Shown here: positions 1 to 13,374 of the stretch, one piece after another
Layout: every line of letters begins with the position of its first letter
Position numbering within the stretch: the stretch's first letter is position 1
Program-made: the position numbers and the translations under genes
Assembly (NCBI GenBank): GCA_024699855.1
Contig: JAMPIQ010000002.1
Location: forward strand, 6,262,001-6,326,000
Direction of reading: 5' to 3'
DNA: 64,000 bases
From: Aphelenchoides besseyi
Taxonomy: Eukaryota; Nematoda; Chromadorea; Rhabditida; Aphelenchoididae
The notes under the pieces: generated by a model
Told to the model about the DNA's origin: nothing
Seen by the model: the letters and a program-made list of their open reading frames with translations, nothing else
Database searches by the model: none

Positions 1-315
1 CCTTAGTTTTGCTGTTCGTGTCGCCGGTTTGTGGTTGACACGTCAATTCTGCTTCGAATTTCGCTGTTAGAATCGAAAACAAGTTGCTGCTGAGATTAAA
101 ACAAAAATCTTCAACGTTGGCGTACGGCCAACGTGCTCCGCCACCGCACTCAATAGCTTTTTGTTGTCATGAGCCACTTTCCATCATGCGATGGATTCTA
201 ATTGAAAAGATCGCGAATTTTTCGAATTCCCAGTTTTTACTTGAGAGACAATCATTGTTCGTGTATTTTTAGATGAAGAAATCGGTTGTTTTAAATCTCG
301 TCATTTCAGTTTTTC
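1..315. other. Upstream region of the first zinc-finger gene
   Basis: No coding sequence supported. The stretch immediately 5' of the ATG at 316 ends in a pyrimidine-rich TTTCAG-like run, which could be the acceptor of a 5'-UTR intron or a trans-splice site. I cannot separate these from sequence alone. Confidence 0.4.
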
Positions 316-1811
316 ATGTCAAGCGCCCAGTTTCTGCCATTTGGATCATTGGGCGGAATCTTTGGAACCAACCGCGACAATCCGACCGCCATGTCGCCGG
401 AACTCATTGCATCACTCCTCGAACAGTTCACGACCGAACCGGCAACTTCAAATGCTGCAGCTTTACTGCAGTTGCATTTGCCAACCACTCTCACGAACAA
501 CGTTCTTACGCCGTCCAACTTCTCAATTGAGCGTCTGACTTTGGCACTGATTCCCGCATTTCTCAATCAAAACGCCTTGCCAATTCGCCTAAAGATCTTG
601 ATTGAGGGCATTTTGGAACAACGCTATGGGACTTTGAATACGGTTCTAATGTCCGCAATTCAAAACGTAATCAAAAGCTCTGGTTGGACAATCGAAGATA
701 TTAGACGTGGCTATTTGATTTCCGATTCGCGAACCGGTCAACCAATTGAACAACTTCGTGTTGTTGGATTGGCCAGTGAACTTACAATTCTTCGCACCAT
801 TTCAACTGCAATTCCCCAACTATTTTATGTCACTGATCAGCTCTATCAATCTTTGGCTCTTGGACTTGCTGATGGACCATCCGCTTTCACGCGAAGTGCG
901 CAACTGTCTCCGGTTTTTTCTTCCATTGACAAACAGGTTGATGTTCCCATTGGTAAGAGGTTGTCATTTTGAATGGGAGTAATCGAATAGTTTCAGATAA
1001 TCATGAGATAAAACCCGAGAATATGTCCAATGATACGCCACTTTCAACTCCCGCATCTGCGTCTCCGAGCAACGAACCGAGCTGTTCACCATCGTTGAAT
1101 GAGGGCTGTCAAAGTATCGAGTCGAATATCAGCACAATGATTGAGAGTTCGAAAGCAAGTGAGAAATCGACTGATGATCGCCAATTCAAGATGAGCAAAC
1201 GACGTGTCCAATGCGAAAAATGCAACCGCAGTTTTTGCGACAAAGGAGCTTTGAAGATTCACAACAGCGCCGTTCATTTGAAGGAAACACACCAATGCAC
1301 TATACCGGGTTGCAGTCGTTTGTTCTCATCGCGCCGCAGTCGGTAAGATCGCAATTCAACAAATCGACCCTGCACATTTCGATTCCAGAAATCGTCATTC
1401 CGGAAATGCTAATTTACATACAATGATTGCGATGCAAAAGGCTGTTGCGGCCCGTCGGTCTGCAAACCAATCGATTAATTCGAATCCACTGCTCAGTCTG
1501 TTGCCTTCGAAAACAAACAATATGACTCCATGGTCGCTCTTTCCAACGATGACATCAAATCTCTCAACTTCGAACGAAGGTACTCGACAGTTCACATTGA
1601 AATAAACAGATCAGTTCTTTAGAGTTGGCAACAAACTTGAGTAGTACTAATAAAACTGACAATTCCAGCGAAATTGATCATCTAACTAAGTGAGTTGCAA
1701 AGTTTCATAGACAACAACAGATTTAGGCCAAACTTCCTTTCAACTTCTCCACTCGACCATCCATTGGCTTTTCGACAGCTACTGAATCTAAAATCAAACA
1801 TCTGTTCGTAA
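316..1811 (+). CDS. bnc-like: Basonuclin/Disconnected-family C2H2 zinc-finger protein, copy A
   Basis: Five exons: 316-952, 997-1342, 1389-1579, 1623-1689, 1727-1811. The first exon carries the conserved basonuclin N-terminal module ([13 protein letters not shown], then [17 protein letters not shown]). Exon 2 is Ser/Pro-rich and ends in a zinc-finger pair: C-x2-C with [15 protein letters not shown], followed by [16 protein letters not shown]. The last finger is completed across a phase-2 intron by [10 protein letters not shown]. That cysteine/histidine spacing and the SSRRSRNRHS linker are hallmarks of vertebrate BNC1/2 and insect Disco. BNC proteins have three finger pairs; this copy shows one. 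The family are nuclear DNA-binding regulators, and C. elegans bnc-1 acts in motor neurons. A shorter paralogue follows at 3825. Family assignment is secure; orthology is inference. Confidence 0.9.
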
Positions 1812-3824
1812 TTTACCGATATCTTATTTGAATTAACTCGTACATATCAACATTCGTGTTCTCTCGATTCCAGGACGCATTTGATTCCAATGAACCGATT
1901 TGTTTTGATGCGATTTCACACAATCATCTGCCTACTGCTGTTCCGTTCTTATTCACTTTCATTTCTTAATCGAAACTCGGACAGCGGTAGGATCAAAACG
2001 TTCATTCTTTTGCGCTCTTGTAACTGATTCCTCGGTTGTTTATTTATTCCAAAATAAACTCTTTTATAGTTCTGAAGCCTTCGAGAGTTCAATCTGCACT
2101 CCAAATAATCGTTTCGTCCACGGTATCAACTGACAGATCTTTCCGTTCAATTTCACCAAAACCGTTGAATTGACTCAACTTGACAATTTCGATAACAAAT
2201 CTCATCGTTTCGTCGAACAGTAAATTTGTGTTTTGTGAGCAGTCTGACACTCGTCGGCTACATCCGACCGTATGTTCAACAAGTCGTTTCGAAAAAACTG
2301 GACAAATGGATCTCACGGGGACCGAAGAAAATGCGGCAAATCGAAATTGATGATCTCGATTTGTCCGCACAGCTGCCGCGCTCTGGGCATTCGGTTGTCA
2401 TCGAAATTGTCGTGCGAATTATTCAAATTCACATCAAAGTCCACGGAATCGTTTCACTCAACAGTGGGTATCGTTTCTGGGCTTTGCAGTCGAGATGACG
2501 AACAAAACTGAAGGCGCGAAATTGTGGTGAAGCACGCAAATTGAGGTCTCGTGTCTTCTGATCGTTTAATTTCCGTTTGACGGTAGTTAGAATGCGGATC
2601 GTAGGTGAAAAGGTCGAGTAGAATGACGGCTGGTTTGAAGCGAAAATCGAAACAAACGTTCGATTAATCGTCTCACAGAAACCGAATATCACCGTCTATG
2701 TGGCGACATTTTTGAAATGACATTCGTTGGAATTCTTTTGATTTCTGCAAATCTTAGCGTTTAATTTCGCACTCGTCAAAAACTGCGTTTACGAAGTCGT
2801 GAAGTTTTTGTGCGACTTCTGAAGTTCCAAATCGGAAACACGGACAGTCGCCAAAAGTCGACGGAGAATGCAATTCGAGTGCTGACATCCCGCCCTCCCG
2901 ATGGACTTCGAGGTCGAGAATGAGCCAACCAACTAACTACCGTAACCTTTAAGGCGACAGAACGGTCCGAAGAGTGGTGGTCGTTTACGCCCGAGGGAAC
3001 CGAAACCGTTGGGCCAAATCGCAGCGGCAAGAAACGACGTGGTTGACGGTGTGAAGTCGAAGAAAAAACTAAAGGACGATCGTGACTGATGACCCGTCGA
3101 AAAGGCCGAAACGGTTGAGATGGTGCGAAAAAGGGCAGCGCGGGTGTCATCAGTTTGCGGAACGTCGTTTGTCACGCGGAAATCGCAGTCCGTCAGCGGG
3201 AAGACAACGCGAAGACCAAAACCCATCAGTTTGCTCCCGACCTTATTGGCAGTCGTTTTTTCGGGATAAAGAGTGTGGCACGGCAAAGCAATTCGTGACC
3301 AAATTACGACTTTCGGCGCAGCAAAACACGTTTAAAGGTTCCATCTCGAGAAAGAAAGGGAATGGGAAACAAATGAAATTTGAATATTTTCTCAAAAAAC
3401 TATCTAAGAACATTGAGCTACAATCTTATCAAAGTAATGTTACATGCTTCAAGTTAGAAGGCGGTGTTCTCATGCTTATAAACAGGTGTTTGAACTTGGT
3501 GTTTATAGTCGCAGTTATACTATCAATTATCTAATAGGTGGTTGCCATTTGGATTACGGTGCTTTTGTTTCCAAATTACTCAATTAGTCATAATGCGCAC
3601 TCATTTAGAGACGACGCCAATTGGCCATCGTATGTCTGAAGGCGGAGTCATGCATGCCCTCGGGCGTGTCGTGTCAATTTGGTCGGGTGTGCAAACGAGA
3701 CATGGACACAACGATGACAGTCGACGGCCTTGGCCAACAGTGCGCGTCTCTAAATGGTCACGACCGTAAGATCTGCGAGCAACGTTCGAGTCACAACTCT
3801 ACTCGACAACCAGTTGGACGGTCA
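1812..3824. other. Spacer between the two zinc-finger genes
   Basis: About 2 kb with no supported gene. It probably includes the 3' UTR of copy A and the promoter and 5' UTR of copy B. Open frames here (for example 3082-3534) start with GTG or lack splice context, and I recognise nothing in them. Confidence 0.4.
2053..2058 (+). promoter_or_regulatory. Candidate polyadenylation signal
   Basis: AATAAA about 240 bases after the stop codon of copy A. It is the first clear signal downstream, so it is the likely end of that transcript. Confidence 0.4.
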
Positions 3825-4791
3825 ATGCGCTTCTCAATGCTATCGCAATCATCAGCAATTTCCACTAGCATGAAACCATTCAGTATTGACTTTCTTGTTG
3901 ATCAGGTATACCAACATTCTTCAGTTCGAAGCTTAATTTCTAGTTTTGATCTCAACAGTAATGCCTATGTTTAGAGTACAAAACGACAAGAAGAAAGCTC
4001 AGTTCAGAACACAGACCAAACAGTCATGTCAACGAGCAGTGCAGAATCGGATTCCATGAAAAAATATGTTCGTTTGTACCAAAAACAACGTTAATTTTGT
4101 CTGTTTTAGCGGGCCAGCACACTGTCATCGAACTCATGCATTCGTATGAACAAACGTCGCGTTCAATGTGTGAAATGTTTGAAAACATTTTGCGACAAAG
4201 GCGCCTTGAAAATCCACAACAGTGCGGTCCATTTGCGCGAAGTTCGTTTACTTTAATGCTTATAAGCCAACTACAAACGTTTAGATGCATAAGTGTACGG
4301 TGTTGGGTTGTGAAATGATGTTTTCATCGCGTCGTAGTAGGTAATTATAATATCTCGTTCGAATTTGACTACTGGAAACTTTTGCAGAAACCGACACTCG
4401 GCAAACCCCAATCCTAAACTTCATTCTGCGACTAGTCTTCATACTCGGTTACCTCTTCTTCGTCGTTCTGCACTTCTGAAAAGTGACACCGGTGCGTTGA
4501 CATCGTTGAACGTGATGCCCAAAATCAGTCCAAATTACTTCTTTCCAAATCCTCTTTTTAACGCTCCTTTTTCAGTTCCGAACATGTGAGTTTATAGCCG
4601 TGAGCTTTGATTATTGTTGTTTTAGTGCGTTCAGTGCAAGTCCTCAAGCGATCTTGCAAAGTAGTTTAATCAACGTGATAACCAATTTGCAGGTTTGTTT
4701 ACAAAATAACTTCAGATTTCAATTAAATTTTAAGAATCAATTTGAAAACAACCGCAACGACCGGACTGTTTTGACATCGAAATCCAATTGA
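3825..4791 (+). CDS. bnc-like: Basonuclin/Disco-like zinc-finger protein, short copy B
   Basis: Six exons: 3825-3905, 3975-4067, 4110-4241, 4285-4340, 4388-4585, 4626-4791. It contains one finger pair very close to copy A ([46 protein letters not shown], then NRHSANPNPKLH). The intron splitting SR|NRHS is at the same place and phase as in copy A. Unlike copy A it lacks the long N-terminal basonuclin module and starts with a short segment holding FSIDFLVD, which resembles an eh1/Groucho-binding motif (F-x-I-x-x-h-h). ATG 3825 is chosen because the frame joins cleanly to exon 2; a start at the next ATG (MKPFSIDF) is possible. The last exon could contain one more small intron, moving the stop slightly upstream. 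Likely a DNA-binding regulator. Confidence 0.82.
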
Positions 4792-4858
4792 TCTCCGCTC
4801 TAACGATTTCAATTTAACAATCCGGTGATCTCAACAGATTTTGTCCAACTATTCATTC

Positions 4859-4864
4859 AATAAA
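4859..4864 (+). promoter_or_regulatory. Polyadenylation signal of zinc-finger copy B
   Basis: AATAAA about 70 bases after the stop codon at 4791 and before the NOC3 gene. Confidence 0.55.
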
Positions 4865-5065
4865 TTTGAACTTATTACTTGAATTTCGGTTTTGTTTGAC
4901 CACTTCATTTACTAACAACATTACGATATTGATACAAAAACTTTAATACACTTCCTATTTTTCCCTTCGAAACTCCAACGGAACGCCAAGAAGTCTCGAG
5001 AGTACTCGGATTGTTTCCGCATTCTGGAGCATAGAATTTTACTCAAGTTAGTAGTCTTAAACACC

Positions 5066-7665
5066 ATGAGACCATCTGATAAGAAGAATCGTCGCAAAGT
5101 AAAACGGAAGCATCACGGTAAGCTGTAAACTTTGTACTCTTTTATTTTTCGACATCTTTTTAGAGATTTCCGATTTTGATCTTGAGGAAAATATCCGTCA
5201 TTTCAAATCGGATCTGAATGATGATGAAGCAGAAATGCTTCCGTTGAAGGTTGGTGGAACATTGGTTCGTAGGATCAAAAAGATCGAGAAGACGGAAGTC
5301 AAGAGCGAAGATGAAGAGACGGACAACGAGAAGGACAATCCGCAGGAAACGAATGATGGTGATGAAGAAACAAAGCAAGAAGGTTTGTTCGAAATAACTG
5401 AATGGTTTTAATTTGAATTCTGAAGACCAAGAAGATCTGTCCAAATTGAGTCCAATTGATCGGCTGATTCGCGAGAAAGAGATATTGAGTGAAACTGAAG
5501 ATCGAATCAAATCGCACGTCAAAGCTCTTATGTTGGATCCACATACTCAGGTAACTGATTCATCAAAATTGTTGTTATTATTCGCTCTAGATTCAACGTT
5601 TGGGTGATTTGGTCAAAATTTCTTCCGGACAACGAGTTCACTCGGTTGTCAGAGAGAGCGCCCAGTTGATGGCTACGGCATGTACTAGCGAGTTACTCTG
5701 CGACATTGTACCCGGATATCATATTCGTCTATTATCCGAAGAAGAGAAGAAGCAGAAAATGAAGAAAGAGACACGAGTGTTAGCTGCATTCGAAGAAAAT
5801 CTTTTGCTTCATTACCTCAATTTTCTGAATTTGTTAGAAAAGCACGCCAAAAGTACTTCTAATTTGTCATTTGTCGTAACATGAGATTTTAGAACTGGTG
5901 AAATCGAAATCTGAACTGATTCATGAACACACCTTCACTTCTGAATTGGCGATGTTAAGTGCAAATTGTTTGAGCAAATTGCTTTCTCGACTTTCACATT
6001 TCAACTATTCGACCAATCTGATCACGTGTCTTGTCGGATTGACGTTGACAGTTTACGAACCGGTAGCTAGGGTTTGGCTTGTTGATTATAACTCGATCTA
6101 TTTCAGCTCATTGACGTGGCTTGTGATGCACTGTCCAATTTGTTTAAGCGGGATGTTGGCCTGAAAATGTCGCTGCACGGTGTGAAGACGATTTCGACGA
6201 TCATCAACGCGAAGAAGTCGCGTGTAACACCAAAGCTGCTCTTCACGTTTCTCTCGTTGAACATCAAAGTAAGTTGTGATTTTCCATTTGATTGAAACGA
6301 TTTCAGAACATTAATCGTCGAAACACAGAAACTGAGAAAGAGGCGTTGAAGGCAAAGAAGTTCAAAATACACAAAGAAAAAGGAAGGAAATCAGCTAAAA
6401 AAGTGAGTTGTTCCATTACAACAATGGCTATTTGTTTAGTTGGATAAGCAGTTGAAACAAGTGCAAGAAGATTTGAAAGAGGTCGAAGCTGCTGAGAATT
6501 TGACAACGAAACTGAAATACGTGAGTGATTGGCAGTGTTCCTCGAAATGCTCTCTGATTTAGTCAACGGATATTATGCGACATGTTTTTGCAACCTATTT
6601 CCGTGTTCTACGCAAAATGCCTGACACTTCATTAATCTCACCGGTACTCTCTGGACTCTCCAAATTTGCTCATCTTATCAACGTCGACTTCTTCGACGAT
6701 TTGATTGGTGCATTTGAAGAGCTGATGGCTAAAAAGGTTTGATTTGAATGATCGTACTCACTGTTTATCGACCCACTCTAGCAATTAAAAACAAGTGATG
6801 CGTTGCTGTGTATTCGTACCGTTTGTATCGTTTTGTCCGGTGAAGGAAAAGCGTTGAACATTGATCCACTCAAATTCTACCGCGAATTGTACGCCATTTT
6901 GCCGAACATTCCATTTCAACAGAATCTGGAAATCCAATCACAAGAGGTTCGAATCTTGTGCGATTGTTTGGATTTCATGATCAATCAGCGAAAAAAAGTT
7001 ATTCCGTTTGCTCGTGTTGTTGCATTTGTCAAACGACTTCTACTGTTGGGTTTTCTTCTACCACCGAAACAGTTGATCAGCATTTTAGCTGTGCTTCGAA
7101 CCCACTTTTTGGTAACTATCAACTTCGAGTTTTCACATTTACTTGTATTTTCAGGCTCACCCGAAACTTACGAGTTTAGTGGATGCTGAAGACGACATGG
7201 TTACTAACGGAATCTACCGACCGGACTTGGCGGATCCCGATTACTGCAACGCCTTGTGCACGGACTTTGTAGCCGAGTTGAACAAATACGAGAAGGTTAA
7301 TCGGAATCATTGTAATGGAATCTTAATCTGCATTTTAGTATCCGAATCCGATTGTTGTTGCATATGCTCGACATTTCAAAAACAAACTTCCATCCAGTGG
7401 TGTTGATCGACTCAATTCACAATGGTGCACGATGTAATTGTTTTGTTCTTTATTTGATCTAAAATATTCTTTCAGGAAACCTTCTGAATGGTTGTGCAGT
7501 GATAGCATTAAGGATCTGAAGGCTCCATTCTGGGATTCAGTTTCTACGTTTGCAAAGGTCAGTTATCGAAAGCGTCAAACAATATGTCGATTATAGAAAA
7601 AGAAGAAGGCCAAACTGAATTCTCAAGATGTTGTGTCCACTTTACAATCGTGGATTAGCGCTTAA
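5066..7665 (+). CDS. NOC3L: NOC3-like nucleolar complex protein
   Basis: Multi-exon gene, roughly 680 residues. It begins with a basic tail (KKNRRKVKRKHH), then an acidic region, then the NOC3 core. That core includes SPIDRLIREKEILSE, IQRLGDLVKISSGQRVHSV, the helical repeat exons up to 7180, and GIYRPDLADPDYCNA near the C-terminus. Yeast Noc3 works with Noc2 in pre-60S ribosome export and has a role in replication licensing; the site is the nucleolus. Introns are 40-60 nt and frames join without conflict, for example ...KQE|DQEDLSKL. It lies 275 bases after zinc-finger copy B on the same strand, close enough for an operon, but no direct evidence for one is visible. Confidence 0.93.
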
Positions 7666-7719
7666 GAGATGTTGGAAATCTTGTTTTTTGTTATTATTTC
7701 TGTTGTTGTTACATCATTG

Positions 7720-7725
7720 AATAAA
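7720..7725 (+). promoter_or_regulatory. Polyadenylation signal of the NOC3 gene
   Basis: AATAAA 55 bases after the NOC3 stop codon. Confidence 0.7.
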
Positions 7726-9654
7726 GCACGTTAATGCCGTATACAATAATATGATATTTGTCTAAACTTGTTGGTTGGGATTTGAAAAGATCACAACACA
7801 GAATCATGAAGATTTTAACCAAAAGAACAGTAGGCCTACAAATTACTCGTAGACAAAACGTTCTGCTCTCTAATAAACGGTAGTTCTTACGATACTTTTT
7901 AAATCATTTGTTGGTTTCAATACCCTATGTTTGATGGAGTGAAAACCCGACAACAGATTTGAACTTGTGCAACTACTTTCAAGAACTTTGGGAAACTTTA
8001 GTTTCGATACTCCGTCAGCTTTACAGTTGATTCAAATAAGCTTTTAGTTGAAATCATCCACTTTGATTGTATTGTAAAGTAAGCAAATCACATGAAAATT
8101 AATCGTACACTCAGACACACTTCTCAATTGTTGATATGTTTTGAATACCTCGATGATTCCGAATAGTTCAATAACATGTTAAAAGACTAAACGTGTTCAC
8201 TCAAATGTTGTTTTAAGTGATTTTTAGTCATTACTCGACTTAAGACCACAATTTGTAGACTTATTAATCGTTCCATTATTGTATTATTTTCTGACGTCAT
8301 TACAACTTTAACTCAAAAGTACGGTAGGAAGAAGGTTGTAATATCGGAAAACTCCGAACGTCACAGATGTTTGTCAGATTGTTTCGTTCTCACTTGTTTA
8401 TTCGAGAAGAAAGAATGACGAAGATAAGGATGAGGAAGGGAACCCGAACGTTAAGTTAGAAAGAACGGTTTCGTAAAATTTGTCATTCCCAAATGGCGTC
8501 TATCCATTCGAAATAGAACTAAATGGTTATTTTTGGTTCCACCCGCTGTGTTGTTTTGTGGCCAAAAAGAAAAAGAAAAGCCGTCAACGAAAAAGAGCAG
8601 GATGTTTAGTCGCGCAACGGGAGTTGATGACGACATTCCAAATTGTTGCGAGGGCGTTTCGTCCCATACGAAAATCTCCTTACAAATATAAATCAGATTC
8701 ACAAACCGAACGACTTTGATAGTGGCTCATACAGTTCCTCAAACAGCTATCGTATAATCTGGCCTCTGTGGACATCTATTTTTATCGTAATTTTATTTCT
8801 GACACATGAAATTGAAAACCTACTTTCTATATATGGTTGCTCAAATTGTTTCCTCTTTATATCAACAGTTGTAGAGCAAAGTCGTCTTAAGAATTTTTCT
8901 GTCGAAATTCTTTTTTCTACTCGTAGCGTTGGAAATTGGATTGCTAAATTGACGTAAATTCGTCTTCTTGTACTCATTTGTCTATTTTCGAGGATGTTGA
9001 GACAAATGAGAATGTTAATCTACTTGTCCTTAAACTCCAAATCGATTATCCGACTGTTTAGCACCAACATCTTTGTATGTGCATGACATTTATTTGTTCT
9101 GTTTTCGTCCAAACATTTATGATCGTTCTTGACATTCTTGAATTACGATCTTAGTTCCGAATCAACATAAGCCAGTGTTTTTGTATTCAAAAAGCATGGT
9201 GTTTGTTTGGTGAAATTAAATAACTTCACGTGCTTTCACATCATTCCAACGTTTAGTGAATCAAAATCTAAACCTGGTCTGTTGTTTAGTGTTCATATTC
9301 CTCCCCCAATTGCCGGCGATTAAATTTCTTGTTCAAATTTCGTTCACCTCCAACCCAATGGTTATAACTCATTTTGTTCCAAACCCGATTATTTTACCTG
9401 CTTTTAATCTTTTCGAGTGCTATCAACAACACAATACTCAAACGGATACTGTACTGCAGAAAATGGAATTTGAGTCGTGCGTGATGTTATTTCCAACCCG
9501 ATTGCAGCGCTTCCGTATCATTGTTCGTTCTATTCACTCTACTCCGCCCATTTAGACCTTATTTTTAAGAAATCATTCAGTTTCTTTGCCGTTATATTGA
9601 CAACGTGAGAGCTTGTGGATCTCGAGTGATTTTCTAAATTTAGTTCAACAAACA
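7726..9654. other. Gene-free spacer
   Basis: About 1.9 kb, AT-rich. No frame has both a start and recognisable protein or splice pattern. Just before 9655 a possible 39-nt 5'-UTR intron (GTGAGAG...AATTTAG) precedes the propeptide start. Confidence 0.4.
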
Positions 9655-10238
9655 ATGTGGAGTTGGAAAAGTTCTGCGATGGTGTTAACGTTCATTACTC
9701 TAATGATTATGGAATCTCTCTACGCTATGCCACTTCTTGATCGACAAGTAAGTTTTTTGTTTGAGCGAGACCAAGATACCATAAAAGGAAAATGTCATTA
9801 ACTGTTAGCGTCATCAGCTTCTGTTCAAGATAACTCAAACATGAAATGCCGCGTGCTGTTTATTTAATATGCAGAAGCTATTTGGGCATATATTTTGTCG
9901 ATAATCACAAGCCAAAAATGAAGTGACGAAAAGGTTATAATGGGAATAGAACTAGGAAATTCGATTAACTTGTAAAAATTCGTTTGCACTTTTATCCTAA
10001 TTTATTGAACCCAGCGTTTACATTAAATGGCACTCGTTTGTGCAAGTAGCATGAAACATATCATGAAATAAAATTGCTATTTCAGAATCCGTTTAAACCG
10101 GTGCTCAGAAAACGGGACGATGAAGAACCACTCTTCGTGCAACCAAACGACGATCTTTTGTGGCAATTACCGCGTACTGATCGGAAACATTTCGTGATTG
10201 ACGACGACATTTTGAGTCTCCTACAGCCTGAAAAATAA
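9655..10238 (+). CDS. Small secreted protein, possible prepropeptide
   Basis: Two exons, 9655-9747 and 10086-10238, joined in phase 0; about 81 residues. The N-terminus is a classic signal peptide (MWSWKSS, then a hydrophobic run, ending MESLYA). The remainder is small, acidic and cysteine-free, with a dibasic stretch LRKR followed by DDEEPLFVQPNDDLLW. The second exon is open from the acceptor to TAA. Size, signal peptide and a dibasic site fit a neuropeptide or other short secreted precursor, but I recognise no known peptide family and see no C-terminal amidation signal. ATG 9655 is preferred to an upstream non-ATG extension because it gives a normal signal peptide. Function unknown. Confidence 0.7.
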
Positions 10239-10646
10239 TTCTCATGCGCTAATTCTTTACGTCGCGGGTGCCATCTGAATGCATTTCCTTCCATAATTTT
10301 CACACTAACAAGCTTACTGTATAATTCATGAACAATCCATTACTTTCCGGTATAAATCGATCACGCGCACAAGTAAACAAATTCAACTGTTTATCGTGTT
10401 TGTGGTTTTTCTCGAAAATATCAATATAAATACAATCCAAATGGTTAACATCGTTGACTAAACTAATGAATAATAAGATCAAGATGGAATGCGATTCCGT
10501 ACAAGTTCTAGAGTTTTTTGATTTTAAAGTTTGCGATTTTTTACTGCTTTTCATGAACATAAGAGTGAAACAAATAAGTAAACGATAAAACAAATATCAA
10601 ACAGAAAACACAATTGAAAAGGCAATCAAACTTTTATATCAATAAT
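10239..10646. other. 3' regions of two convergent genes
   Basis: Between the stop of the propeptide gene and the stop of the minus-strand poly(A) polymerase gene. Presumably both 3' UTRs. No further gene seen. Confidence 0.4.
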
Positions 10647-12843
<2,197 letters not shown>

Positions 12844-13374
12844 TGGGCTCGCGACAAGGGTGGTCGAGAAACAGCAACAAACGCGCTGAAATGATGGTGA
12901 TTGTCGACAAAAGCGAGCTTAAGTAGCGAAATTTCACCGCCTATCGATTTGTGTAATTTTCCATGCGGTCACTCGACGTCTTTTGTTCGATGGGAATATG
13001 CGGCATTTCTTACATCATAATTGGTTTTACGACTCCTAGTAACGTACAATTGCTATGCAATAGACGATATTAAGATCTATTGATCAAGGTTCTTAAGATG
13101 ATTAGTTTATTATATCAATCAATAAGTTTTGTTTTTGAATACTCGTTTCAAATTCACTACGCTGTCCGATTCATCGCCTGAGAACGACTTCCTTTATTCT
13201 TTCATTTTCATCCGAAATCCATGTTTCTTTCTCTTGCTTATTTTTATGTTATCTCCGTTTCGTGCTTATGTTATTACGTTTATTAATCCAAGTTTAAGGG
13301 CGAATAAAGGAGCCCCTTTCTTGAACGCAAATCAAAAGGAACTACTTACGAGCCCTTAAGAGAATAAGAGTTCG
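12844..13374. other. Intergenic spacer between two minus-strand genes
   Basis: Contains the poly(A) polymerase promoter and the 3' flank of nothing recognised on the plus strand. AT-rich, no gene supported. Confidence 0.4.

Noticed and set aside
3082..3534. 150-codon plus-strand open frame between the zinc-finger genes
   Set aside because: Starts with GTG, composition changes abruptly along its length and no family resemblance; probably chance.
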